Source of the DNA: CBDBKL01 sp965206675
Lineage (GTDB): Bacteria; Bdellovibrionota; Bdellovibrionia; Bdellovibrionales; JAKFYE01
Direction of reading: 5' to 3'
Assembly: GCA_965206675.1 (NCBI GenBank)
Contig: CBDBKL010000007.1
Location: forward strand, 62,001-126,000
Length of the DNA stretch: 64,000 bases
The first letter of the stretch is position 1. Every line of letters starts with the position of its first letter. The notes below the pieces were generated by a model, which saw only the letters and a list, made by a program, of their open reading frames with translations, was not told the origin of the DNA and made no database searches. This document shows, one piece after another, positions 36,604 through 45,480 of this stretch. A program made the translations under genes and the position numbers.

Positions 36604-37395
36604 TTAAAACTGATTGCGAATAGTCCAAAGATCTTTGAACAAGGGTGAAAATAAAGTTGTTTTTAAATACTTTGCCCCTGGTGAACCCCCTGTTCCTATC
36701 TTTGCCCCAATAGTTCTCTCAACCATTTTAACATGGCGATACCGCCATTCCTGTATTCCCTCATCAAGATCAGTTAGAAGTTCACAGAGAATACAAAGGG
36801 TAGGGTTATTTTTGTATATCTTTATAAGTTCATTTTGTACATCTTCATTTTCTACATAAGTTTTGGTAAAGTCTCTTTTTAAGATTTCATTGGGAATATT
36901 GTAATTCTGTTTGGAAAGACATAATAAAAAATAATCATAAAGAGTGGGGTTATCAAATCGTTTTTTGAGTTTATCTTGGACTTCAGGGTTATCCTTATGA
37001 ATCATAATAACATCTTCTGATTTTTTGCCTAAAAGGAATTCCAACTCTCTAAACTGTACAGATTGAAAGCCACTTGCAGATTGTAGACGATCTCTAAAGG
37101 AGGCAAAAGAAAGAGGTGACATTGTTTCCAATATGTCAATCTGGGCCACCATTATTTTTAATATTGTAAGTACACGCTTAAGGTAGGGAATGGATTTGGA
37201 AACATTGTTTTCTGAAAGGTAAGAATTGATACCATCTAATTCGTGTAAAACCTGCTTAAACCACAGTTCATAGACTTGATGAATGATAATAAAAAGGGTC
37301 TCATCATGCTCTTCAGGATCTGAAGATAGAGGCTTCTGCAAATTAAGAAGTTCTGAAATTTTTAAATACGTATTATATGTTAATTTATTATCCAT
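36604..37395 (-). CDS. kynA: Tryptophan 2,3-dioxygenase
   Basis: A haem enzyme that opens the tryptophan indole ring to N-formylkynurenine, 263 residues. Characteristic blocks are LTYNTYLKISELL, HDETLFIIIHQVYELWFKQ and the C-terminal RHVKMVERTIGAKIGTGGSPG, which includes the haem-ligand His region. The other kynurenine pathway genes are not adjacent. The SNF-family transporter upstream on the same strand could supply tryptophan, but 177 bp with a stable hairpin separate the two genes. Confidence 0.96.
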   Translation of the reverse strand: MDNKLTYNTYLKISELLNLQKPLSSDPEEHDETLFIIIHQVYELWFKQVLHELDGINSYLSENNVSKSIPYLKRVLTILKIMVAQIDILETMSPLSFASFRDRLQSASGFQSVQFRELEFLLGKKSEDVIMIHKDNPEVQDKLKKRFDNPTLYDYFLLCLSKQNYNIPNEILKRDFTKTYVENEDVQNELIKIYKNNPTLCILCELLTDLDEGIQEWRYRHVKMVERTIGAKIGTGGSPGAKYLKTTLFSPLFKDLWTIRNQF

Positions 37396-37513
37396 AAATT
37401 TATTGTACTTCTCAGTTATAAATAAAAAATATAGGGCTAAAGATATTTATATTCAAAGAAAAAATCCTAATTTTTTCAAGGACAGAAATATTCTCTTTCT
37501 TAACATCAAAGCA

Positions 37514-37548
37514 GATGAGGGCTTCCCATGGCTGGGGTGACCCTCATC
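37514..37548 (-). promoter_or_regulatory. Stable hairpin between the SNF transporter and kynA
   Basis: GATGAGGG pairs perfectly with CCCTCATC and encloses a second CCCA/TGGG stem. On the gene strand no T-run follows, so it is not a typical intrinsic terminator. It would lie about 120 nt upstream of kynA, in its leader or at the 3' end of the transporter transcript. Confidence 0.45.
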
Positions 37549-37572
37549 ACTTACCTGTTCAAATTATAACCT

Positions 37573-38907
37573 CTACAGTAGTAGAGGAGATAAAAGGAGA
37601 AAGAATATAGCTATTGGAGAGATCACTCGAACTGTAAAGAGAAGTCCTTTGGCAAGGAGAGAGTTTTCGTCTCCTATAACATGTTTTAGACATTTTGGCC
37701 CAATAACCCATCCAAAGAAAAGTGAAATGAGTAATCCACCCACTGGTAGAAAAATGTTAGTTGTGAGCTTGTCAAAAACGTCTAAGAAATTCAGGTCCAT
37801 AATTTTAACATCACTTAATATATTGTATGAGAAGACGCTCAGGAATCCTAAAATGTAGATCGAAATTCCAGAAACAAGTGTGCTTTTTTTACGAGACCAT
37901 TTGAAAGCGTCATTTGTATAGGCCACCACCACTTCTAAAATAGAAACAGCAGATGTCAGGGCCGCAAATGAAACCAGTATAAAGAAAGCTGAGGATATAA
38001 AGTAAGATCCAGGCATTTGAGATAGAAGTTTAGGAAGAGTAATAAAAATCAACCCCGGTCCACCTTCAGGTTCCATTCCGTGTGAGAAGACAATAGAGAA
38101 AATAATAATACCTGCTATAAGGGCAATAACTGTGTCGAGTAATGCGGCCATACCAGCAGATTTAACAAGATTTTCTTTTTGAGAAAGATAACCTCCATAT
38201 GTGATCATTGTTCCCATACCTAAGCTGAGGGTAAAGAAAGAATGTCCAACAGCAGATAGGATGGCGTCAGGTTTAGAAAAAAGTTGATCTATATTGGGTT
38301 TGAAAAGAAAGGCTAGAGCTTGGCCAAAACCTTCTAGGAAAATAGAGTGAACAAATAACATGAGGAGAAGGACCATAAGAGCCGGCATGAGAATTTTAGT
38401 CCAACGTTCAAGTCCATCTCTCACACCTTTTGCAACGATCCATACAGTTAGGAACATAAATGCCGTGTGGAAAAGAAGTTGACGAGGACCATTACCTAAT
38501 AGGCCACCAAAAATTTCACCAATAGCCTCTGGCGTGCTGCTTTGAAATTTGCCTAAGAGAGATTGGACAGCATAATCTAGAACCCACCCACCAACAACAC
38601 TGTAAAAAGATAGAATCAGAAAAGCACTGACCAGACCTAACCATCCAGGAATTCTCCATGGGGTTTTTGGTTTGTGATTGACTTCAAAAGCAGAGACAGT
38701 GTTGGTTTGTCCCTGTTGGCCGATATACAGTTCGGCAATGAAAATGGGAAGGCCTACAGCTAAGATACAGATTAAGTAGACGAGAACAAAAGCTCCTCCA
38801 CCGTATTCTCCTGTCATATAAGGAAACTTCCAAATATTACCTAGACCAATAGCAGACCCTGATGCTGCTAATACAAATGCTAGTCGATGACTCCAATGTG
38901 CACGCAT
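37573..38907 (-). CDS. Neurotransmitter:sodium symporter family transporter
   Basis: A 444-residue sodium-coupled amino acid importer of the SNF/NSS family. The diagnostic N-terminus is present (LAFVLAASGSAIGLGNIWKFPYM), which forms TM1 with its unwound sodium site, followed by about eleven membrane segments. The length is that of bacterial LeuT/TnaT relatives. The substrate cannot be read from sequence. The neighbouring tryptophan dioxygenase makes an aromatic amino acid plausible as an inference. Confidence 0.92.
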   Translation of the reverse strand: MRAHWSHRLAFVLAASGSAIGLGNIWKFPYMTGEYGGGAFVLVYLICILAVGLPIFIAELYIGQQGQTNTVSAFEVNHKPKTPWRIPGWLGLVSAFLILSFYSVVGGWVLDYAVQSLLGKFQSSTPEAIGEIFGGLLGNGPRQLLFHTAFMFLTVWIVAKGVRDGLERWTKILMPALMVLLLMLFVHSIFLEGFGQALAFLFKPNIDQLFSKPDAILSAVGHSFFTLSLGMGTMITYGGYLSQKENLVKSAGMAALLDTVIALIAGIIIFSIVFSHGMEPEGGPGLIFITLPKLLSQMPGSYFISSAFFILVSFAALTSAVSILEVVVAYTNDAFKWSRKKSTLVSGISIYILGFLSVFSYNILSDVKIMDLNFLDVFDKLTTNIFLPVGGLLISLFFGWVIGPKCLKHVIGDENSLLAKGLLFTVRVISPIAIFFLLLSPLLL

Positions 38908-38993
38908 AACTCCCCCTTGATATAAAAATGGTAGAACTCTAAAGCATGAGAGTCAGCAATTAATGCATAGCAAGGTCTTTTTGATATGATTTT

Positions 38994-39992
38994 TTATGTC
39001 TGATTATTGACTTTTGCGGCTTCAATTTTTTTTCTCAGAGCTGTGATTGTTTTTTCTTTAAGCTCTGCATACTTACCAACGTAAAAAGCTCCAGCTGTAT
39101 AAAGATGTCCGCCGCCGCCTAGTGACTCTGCGATACTGAGGACTTCTATACGTCCTTTACTGCGTAAAGAGACTTTGTATTTGTCGAGGTTGTCTTCTCT
39201 TAGGAGGACGGCAGCTTCTAATGACTCAATATTCATCACCATATCAATCAAATCTCTGGAATCTTCTGCAGTTAATTGATGGTTGTTTAAGTCGTTTTTC
39301 TTTATTTTTATTAAAGCAAAGTGGCCATCGGAGAAGTATTCAATATTTTTCAGGGCATCAGAGAGAAATTGAAACTTCTTAATAGATTGGTGGCCAAAGA
39401 GTTGTCTATGGATTTCATCAGGGTGGTGTTCATGTTTTAATAGATCTACAGCAATTTCATGTGATTTTGGAGAATTTCTAACGTAACGAAAAACTTGAGT
39501 GTCAAAGGCAATACTTGTGTAAAGAGCTTTTGCAATATTCTCATCTAATGGGATATTTAATTTTTTAATAATATCATAGACCATCTCTCCTGTACTAGCA
39601 GCTTGGGTATTTATGACTGAGCCCTGTGTGGGCTTGGGGCCTTTATTTAATACAGGATGATGGTCAACGAAAATAATCTCTTTACACTGCTGTTCCAGTT
39701 TTTCATAGAGTTTGCCAAGCATACGTGAATCATTTGTATCAAAAATGAGGGCAAGATCTGTGTTTTCAACAGGATCGTGAGGAGATTCAAAAACACCTAC
39801 ATGTTGATCTGGATTTAAAAAATTATATTTCGGTGCTGTTTGGTCGAGATTTAGAATTCTAACTTGTTTTCCTATTTTTTTTAATGCGTGATAAAGCGCA
39901 ATTTCAGAGCCTAATCCATCGCCATCACATTCCCGATGTGTACTCAGAATAAGTGAACGAGCTGTTTTAATTTTTTGAACGATATGATCCAC
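38994..39992 (-). CDS. DHH-family phosphoesterase (NrnA-like oligoribonuclease/pAp phosphatase)
   Basis: A 332-residue cytoplasmic protein. The DHH domain shows LSTHRECDGDGLGSE, DTNDSRMLG and the signature VDHHPVL; the DHHA1 domain near the C-terminus has GGGGHLYTAGAF. The first motif carries CDGDGLGSE in place of the usual PDGDAxGS, a mild variation. NrnA-like enzymes degrade short oligoribonucleotides or dephosphorylate pAp. mgtE lies 67 bp upstream on the same strand, so co-transcription is possible. Confidence 0.88.
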   Translation of the reverse strand: MDHIVQKIKTARSLILSTHRECDGDGLGSEIALYHALKKIGKQVRILNLDQTAPKYNFLNPDQHVGVFESPHDPVENTDLALIFDTNDSRMLGKLYEKLEQQCKEIIFVDHHPVLNKGPKPTQGSVINTQAASTGEMVYDIIKKLNIPLDENIAKALYTSIAFDTQVFRYVRNSPKSHEIAVDLLKHEHHPDEIHRQLFGHQSIKKFQFLSDALKNIEYFSDGHFALIKIKKNDLNNHQLTAEDSRDLIDMVMNIESLEAAVLLREDNLDKYKVSLRSKGRIEVLSIAESLGGGGHLYTAGAFYVGKYAELKEKTITALRKKIEAAKVNNQT

Positions 39993-40059
39993 AGTTATAA
40001 TCTCTCTTTACGCTCTATTTTATCGGAGGGATTTCATTTTTTCTATATATCACTTTTGT

Positions 40060-41403
40060 CTAGCCAAAGGCTTTTAGAGCTAAAGAGGCAATTCCCAGAA
40101 AAGAGAAGAACCCGAAAACATCTGTAATAGTTGTCACGATAACTCCACTTCCAGAGGTGGGGTCCCAATTGAGCCGTTTTAAGAATATGGGTATGAGTGT
40201 CCCAAAGGAGGCTGCCACCAATGAATTTATGAGCATGGCTATGCTTATAACAATCGATACAGTGAGGTTATTTTTCCAAAAATAAACCAGAAACCCTGCA
40301 GATATACCAGTGATCAGGCCTAAGCCAAGACCGACAGTGACTTCTTTTAACCAAGCCTTTGAAATAGTCGTGAATCGAAGATCTCCAATAGCTAAACCTC
40401 TTGTCATAACTGTGAGTGATTGAATAGCTGTGTTTCCTCCCACGCCTGCGACAATATTATTAAGAGTGGCTAATATAATAAGTTCGCTCATTGTTTTTTC
40501 AAATTGTGCAACAACTAAACTGACTAGAGTGGCAAGAAACAGATTGATAAACATCCAGGGAAGACGGTTTTTAAATGAAAAAAGAGGTGAGCTACAAATG
40601 CGATCACCTTCTTGTAGTCCGGCAGAGGCGTAGGCATCTGCAGTGGCCTGTTCTTGAATAATATCTAAAACATCGTCTACTGTAATTAAACCGATAAGTT
40701 CCCCATCCGATTCAATCACAGGAAGAGCGACAAAATCATAGTGGTTTACAAGTTGTGCTACTTTTTGCGAGCTAAAAGAGGGCATTACAGTGATAATTTC
40801 TCTTTTCATAATCTCAGAGACAGGTTTGTCAGCCGGGGCTGTAACAAGATCCCTGAGAGAAAGAACGCCTTTTAATCGAGAATCTTTATCTGTGCAATAA
40901 ACATAGTAGAGGGATTCTTCATGTTTACGTATGCTTTCAATAGCGCATTGGGCGTTTAAGTTTTCATTCAAGGTGAACACTTGAGTTGTCATATTTCTGC
41001 CAGCCGTATTTTCAGGATAATTAAGAATTTGCTGGATACGTTTTTTTTGACTCTGAGAAATGTGTTCTAGGATATAAGATTTCTTTTCTTTTTCTATGAG
41101 ATTTAAGAAATAGGCTCCCTCGTCGGGGGGAGCTTTTTTAAAAAAATCAAGTTGATGCTTTGAAGACAGTAGGGAAAAAATCCACAGAATACGATCTTTT
41201 GGGAGTTGATGCATAGCATCATATATTTTATGAACGCTCATAAGAGCTTCTGTGAAAATACGCGCTTCATGAGTATTGAGATGATTATAGAGACGTGATA
41301 GGTCTTGGGGTTTAAATTTTCGTAAAATGGCTCTTAACGGCCGATTATTGCGGCTTGCGAGTAGTCTTTTGATAATAGAAATGTTAGACGCATTGAGCTT
41401 CAT
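40060..41403 (-). CDS. mgtE: MgtE magnesium transporter
   Basis: A 447-residue channel-type magnesium importer. An N-terminal superhelical domain with MgtE repeats (about 1-125) leads to two CBS domains (about 130-255), which close the pore when cytosolic magnesium is high. Five membrane segments follow, with GNTAIQSLTVMTRGLA and the GSGVIVTTITDVFGF region forming the pore. The length and domain order are standard. It heads a two-gene minus-strand unit and is divergent from greA. Confidence 0.95.
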   Translation of the reverse strand: MKLNASNISIIKRLLASRNNRPLRAILRKFKPQDLSRLYNHLNTHEARIFTEALMSVHKIYDAMHQLPKDRILWIFSLLSSKHQLDFFKKAPPDEGAYFLNLIEKEKKSYILEHISQSQKKRIQQILNYPENTAGRNMTTQVFTLNENLNAQCAIESIRKHEESLYYVYCTDKDSRLKGVLSLRDLVTAPADKPVSEIMKREIITVMPSFSSQKVAQLVNHYDFVALPVIESDGELIGLITVDDVLDIIQEQATADAYASAGLQEGDRICSSPLFSFKNRLPWMFINLFLATLVSLVVAQFEKTMSELIILATLNNIVAGVGGNTAIQSLTVMTRGLAIGDLRFTTISKAWLKEVTVGLGLGLITGISAGFLVYFWKNNLTVSIVISIAMLINSLVAASFGTLIPIFLKRLNWDPTSGSGVIVTTITDVFGFFSFLGIASLALKAFG

Positions 41404-41493
41404 AGAGAATACCGCTAGTTACTAGCCTTCCAAGCTATATGTCTATAGGAATTTTGTGGGTTTAGAAAGATTTAAGACAGTGAGAGAAAGATT

Positions 41494-41967
41494 ATGAATA
41501 AAGCGTTGCCTGTTACCTTGAATGGTAAAAAAAAATTAGAAGCTGAATTAAAGGCCCTATTGCATGAAGAACGTCCCAAGGTGATTACGGCTATTGAGGA
41601 AGCAAGGGCTAATGGCGATCTGAGTGAAAATGCAGATTATGATGCCGCTAAAGAGCGTCAGGCTTGGATTGAAGCCAGAGTTCAGGATATTCAACATCAG
41701 TTAGCAGGGGCGGAAGTCGTAGACACTTCCAAATTAAAATCAGAAACCGTTATATTTGGAGCCTTTGTAAAAGTTCGAGCCAATGGAGATCAAGTTTTTG
41801 ACTATCAAATAGTTGGTTCAGCAGAGGCTGATGTAAAGGAAGGAAAAGTCTCTATTGTTTCTCCATTGGGAAAAGCTCTTGTGGGAAAAAGAGTGGGTGA
41901 TGAACTTATAGTTCAAGCTCCAACGGGTGAAAAAGAATACGAGGTTTTGGAAATATATTTTAAGTAG
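41494..41967 (+). CDS. greA: Transcript cleavage factor GreA
   Basis: A 157-residue factor that rescues backtracked RNA polymerase by stimulating transcript cleavage. The N-terminal coiled coil contains NGDLSENADYDAAKERQ with the acidic tip residues (D and E) that coordinate the catalytic magnesium. The C-terminal domain ends with SPLGKALVGKRVGDE. Length and motifs are typical. The start is preceded by GAGAGAAAG. It is a single gene, convergent with the antiporter gene. Confidence 0.96.
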   Translation: MNKALPVTLNGKKKLEAELKALLHEERPKVITAIEEARANGDLSENADYDAAKERQAWIEARVQDIQHQLAGAEVVDTSKLKSETVIFGAFVKVRANGDQVFDYQIVGSAEADVKEGKVSIVSPLGKALVGKRVGDELIVQAPTGEKEYEVLEIYFK

Positions 41968-42096
41968 AAGAATTTCTCCCAAAACCAACGACTGCGATCG
42001 TATCCAGCTAAAAAATCCCTTCAATGAACGTGCTCTCAAATATGCCATCAGTCCTTTTTTTCTTACTAAGCACATGTTTTCATTACGAAGTTGGTT

Positions 42097-43335
42097 TTAG
42101 GATGGGCTCTTAATATATTTTTTTAAAATAAAAGGTGCTGCAATAGTTGTTGTAATACTCATAAGTATAAGTATGGAAAATAGAGATTGGTTAATAAAGC
42201 CCCTTGAGTAGGCGATATCAGCCGCCACTAAATCCATACCGCCTCGACTGTTTAGGATAACACCTATAGCAACAGAATCGTTGTTTTTCATATGTTGTAA
42301 CTGACTACCTAGCCACCCTCCTATAGCTTTTGAAAAGAAAGAAAAGATAATAATGAGAAGTAGTAGGCCTACTTGTTCAAATGCTCGTGAACTGAATTGT
42401 AGTCCAAGATAGCCAAAAAATAGAGGTGCTAAAAAACCCTGTGATAAAGTATTTATTGTTTTCTCTAGCTCTAAAAATCTAGATTTTAAGAAAAGTTGCC
42501 GGTCAATGAGTAGAGCACCAAAGAAAGCTCCAATAATAAAGTGAAACCCTAAGAGTTCACTAATGGAACTAAATACCAATACAAACAACATAACTATTCC
42601 AAAAAATGCTTCGCTACCAAAGAGATCTATAATTTTTTCGAAAATAAGTTTCACATGAAGTCCGCGATTTTGCATTTCCTGTATGGCCCAGTTTACGAGA
42701 ATAATAAATGCTGTTAAAAGGACAAGTTTCATTCCTATTGAAGACATCGATATAATCACAGATTTAAAAGATTTCTCTTCTGGCATATTGATAAGAATAC
42801 CAAGTAGCAAGAGTGCAACAATGTCGTTTAAAACGGCTGTTGCGACTGTATAGCGTCCGACTTTTGTATTTAAAAGATCAAAACTATTGAGTAGTTTTAA
42901 GCAAACAGGAAGGGCTGTGATAGAAATGCATAATCCTAAGAAAATAGATCGTACAGGGTCAAATGAGTAGATCATACCTATAAAAATGCCTGACATAAAA
43001 GGAAGGATGAAGCTTATGGCAGCTATTTTAAGAGCTTTTCCTTTAATGGCATTGACCACATCTTTAAATTCCATCTCAAGTCCCGCTGAAAGGACGAGTA
43101 TAAAGACAGCCAGTTCTGCAATAGCGTGAAGGTGTGAATTGGGTTCAATAAAATTCAAAACAGCCGGGCCTAAGAGAATGCCAGCTAACATATCTCCTGC
43201 AATGGAAGGTTGCCCAAATCGGTTAAAAACCTCTCCAAGAAGTCGTGAGGCGACTAATAGTAAGAGAATACTCGTTAGAAGTGGGGTATGAGCTGCAACA
43301 TCCATATTTGAAAGACTAGCATTAAAAACACACAA
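42097..43335 (-). CDS. CPA2-family sodium or potassium/proton antiporter
   Basis: A 412-residue integral membrane protein with about twelve transmembrane helices, matching the Na_H_exchanger domain. LLGPAVLNFI, VLSAGLEMEFKDV, ALPVCLKLL and TAVLNDIVALLLLG are family blocks; the ND in the last corresponds to the ion-binding acidic site. The later RGGMDLVAADIAYSRGF block is typical of KefB/NapA relatives. There is no RCK/TrkA domain at the C-terminus, so it is not full-length KefB. It probably moves a monovalent cation against protons. Confidence 0.9.
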   Translation of the reverse strand: MCVFNASLSNMDVAAHTPLLTSILLLLVASRLLGEVFNRFGQPSIAGDMLAGILLGPAVLNFIEPNSHLHAIAELAVFILVLSAGLEMEFKDVVNAIKGKALKIAAISFILPFMSGIFIGMIYSFDPVRSIFLGLCISITALPVCLKLLNSFDLLNTKVGRYTVATAVLNDIVALLLLGILINMPEEKSFKSVIISMSSIGMKLVLLTAFIILVNWAIQEMQNRGLHVKLIFEKIIDLFGSEAFFGIVMLFVLVFSSISELLGFHFIIGAFFGALLIDRQLFLKSRFLELEKTINTLSQGFLAPLFFGYLGLQFSSRAFEQVGLLLLIIIFSFFSKAIGGWLGSQLQHMKNNDSVAIGVILNSRGGMDLVAADIAYSRGFINQSLFSILILMSITTTIAAPFILKKYIKSPS

Positions 43336-43546
43336 AATTAATATCTGTTTTTTATAATGTTTGTTTTTAGCTCAATTAATATTGGTCTTATTGTTATATA
43401 AGACTTGTTATTGACGAATAAACATTCCTGTGTATTGTTCCATTGTTTAATAAGGGGTAATTTTTTAAGTATTTTTACATTTTTAATAGAAGGGTTCATT
43501 TTTTGATGGGCATAAAATTTATGTATTTATTTAGGGCAGAGGTAGC

Positions 43547-44734
43547 ATGTTAGGTTTTGGGTACGGTGGAGTTATTTCAAGTTTTATAAATCAAGAGAAA
43601 CAAACTTCTGATGAAAAATGGATGTATGAGGCTCTTAAAGAGGCCACTTTGTGTCAAGGGCACCCCAACCCCAATCCCTCTGTGGGGTGTGTAATTGTTA
43701 AAGAAGGGCGGTGTATTGGTCGTGGTCATACTCAAAGTTATAAATTTGAACATGCCGAACGTAAAGCTTTTGAAAGTGTTCAAAACTCTGAAGAACTCAT
43801 TGGAGCAACGATTTATGTCACTCTTGAACCCTGTTCTAATCAAGGACATCAACCTCCTTGTTTGGATCTATTAAAACCTATTTCTAGAATTGTTATTGGA
43901 TGTGAAGATCCAAATCCTGAAATATCATCTATAGAAACATTGAAGAATATGGGAAAAGAAGTTATTGTTGGTGTTCTTAGGTCAGAATGTGAAATGCTAA
44001 TTTCTGCATTTGCTCACCAGATAAATAGGGGAGAGGTGTTTTTAGGTGTTAAGTGGGCACAGAGTCTTGATGGGATGATGGCGGATGATTGGGGTCAATC
44101 AAAATGGATTTCATCAGAGGCATCAAGAGATTATGCCCATGTCTTAAGACAAAGATATGATGCTATAGCTGTAGGGGGAGGGACAGTTTTGCAAGATGTT
44201 CCCTCTCTTACTGTACGAAGTGATGCCATTATTAAAAAACGGCAACCCATTAAGTTTATTTTTGATCCAAATGGTCATTTGTTTCAGATAACAGATCAGC
44301 AATTAAATGTGTTAAAAGATAAGACGTTTACCCCTGAAGTGAATGTTTTTATTTATACGAAACGAAAGCATTGCCGACCCGGTCCTTTAGCCTCTTGGAT
44401 AAAAACAGTAAAACATGTTCAGATTATTCCCTTAGAAGATCGTAAAGATCCATTCGAGGAGTTTGTTGAGAGCTTTAAGTTAGGGTGGATTTCAGAAAAA
44501 CTGGGAAGGCCATTTCAGAGTGTGCTTATCGAGGGTGGATCTCGATTTATTCAAGGTTTGGTTGAAAGAGGCTTAGTTCATTTTGCCCATGTCTTTATAT
44601 CACCAAAGTGGATTGGGGGCGGGAAATATAAAATAGGATTAGAAAAACCGCACCATCTTGAAAAGGCTTTTTTATGGAAACCACAGATATGTTTACCTTT
44701 GGGTGAAGATGTGCTTATGGAATTTAAGCTTTAA
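43547..44734 (+). CDS. ribD: Bifunctional riboflavin biosynthesis protein RibD
   Basis: A 395-residue enzyme with deaminase and reductase activities in riboflavin synthesis. The N-terminal deaminase domain has the zinc site in FEHAERKAF and EPCSNQGHQPPC. The reductase domain begins near GVKWAQSLDGMMA, with KWISSEASRDYAHVLR and AIAVGGGTVLQDVPSLTVR. The ribB, ribE and ribH genes are not adjacent. AGAGG lies upstream of the ATG. The N-terminus has about 20 extra residues before the usual start. I see no FMN riboswitch upstream. Confidence 0.95.
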   Translation: MLGFGYGGVISSFINQEKQTSDEKWMYEALKEATLCQGHPNPNPSVGCVIVKEGRCIGRGHTQSYKFEHAERKAFESVQNSEELIGATIYVTLEPCSNQGHQPPCLDLLKPISRIVIGCEDPNPEISSIETLKNMGKEVIVGVLRSECEMLISAFAHQINRGEVFLGVKWAQSLDGMMADDWGQSKWISSEASRDYAHVLRQRYDAIAVGGGTVLQDVPSLTVRSDAIIKKRQPIKFIFDPNGHLFQITDQQLNVLKDKTFTPEVNVFIYTKRKHCRPGPLASWIKTVKHVQIIPLEDRKDPFEEFVESFKLGWISEKLGRPFQSVLIEGGSRFIQGLVERGLVHFAHVFISPKWIGGGKYKIGLEKPHHLEKAFLWKPQICLPLGEDVLMEFKL

Positions 44735-44762
44735 ACAGTCCGATTTTATAAACCAAAGTGGC

Positions 44763-45056
44763 TTAGTGTCTGTGTGTTTTTTTCTTTTTCGTATGAGTGT
44801 CGATTTGTCTTTGTAGCTTATTTTTCACATCGTTGAGGGCAATATGAAAATCTCTATCTTCAGATGTGGCAACGAGATTGGTCTTTGAATGGACATAGTG
44901 CATTTGAATATGGAAAATATCCCCTGTCATCTGTAAGCGCACTCGTACATCTGCTTTATGTGATAAATGAGCTTCAATTTGTTCTATCTTTTGGTGAATT
45001 TCTTTTTTAATGGCTTCCGTAACTTTAAAATCATCACCTACAAGTATTTCCATCAC
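44763..45056 (-). CDS. hpf: Ribosome hibernation promoting factor, short form
   Basis: A 97-residue protein of the HPF/YfiA fold that binds the 30S subunit and stabilises inactive ribosomes. The N-terminal VTEAIKKEIHQKIEQIE helix and the later LVATSEDRDFHIALNDVKNKLQRQI are typical. It lacks the long C-terminal dimerisation domain, so it is the short form. The Lys/His-rich tail KKKKTHRH is common. It often follows rpoN, but rpoN is not here. It is convergent with ribD. Confidence 0.9.
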   Translation of the reverse strand: MMEILVGDDFKVTEAIKKEIHQKIEQIEAHLSHKADVRVRLQMTGDIFHIQMHYVHSKTNLVATSEDRDFHIALNDVKNKLQRQIDTHTKKKKTHRH

Positions 45057-45480
45057 CTATCCTTATTATATTAGGCACAGCTTTATTTAATATTAAGGTA
45101 TTGTAATGACTAATAGATAAGATATTTTGGATTTGTCTCAAAATGAAATAGCCTTTATGATTTTTTTCATAAGTGTTGAAGAGCATAGGTAAAGGGTAAG
45201 TCTATAAAAATTTTGATAGAAATCAATTGTAGTTCTATTTTCTAAAACATCAAAACGGGACCTTAAACCTAGTAAAAGAAAGTGTATATTTCTTTATGTA
45301 TTGCGTTTCAAATTAAGATAGAGTGTTTAAGATAAGGACGAAGGACTAGATTTTCTTTGTTTATTAGGAAGATTAAAAAAAATCAAGATAGGGGTAAACT
45401 ATTTATTGGAAAATTCCGTTAGTATTATAGCAAGTGTGTGGAAGGTTATAAATATTCATTTGAAATGAAAGGTTTTTTCA
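45057..45480. other. 424-bp intergenic region upstream of the large lipoprotein
   Basis: AT-rich and without an ORF of credible size. It holds the divergent promoters of hpf and the lipoprotein gene at 45481, but I could not single out boxes with normal spacing. No repeat of family A or B, no tRNA and no known riboswitch is visible. Confidence 0.4.

Noticed and set aside
43336..43546. FMN riboswitch upstream of ribD
   Set aside because: The conserved FMN element blocks (for example GGGTGAAATTCCC) are not present.
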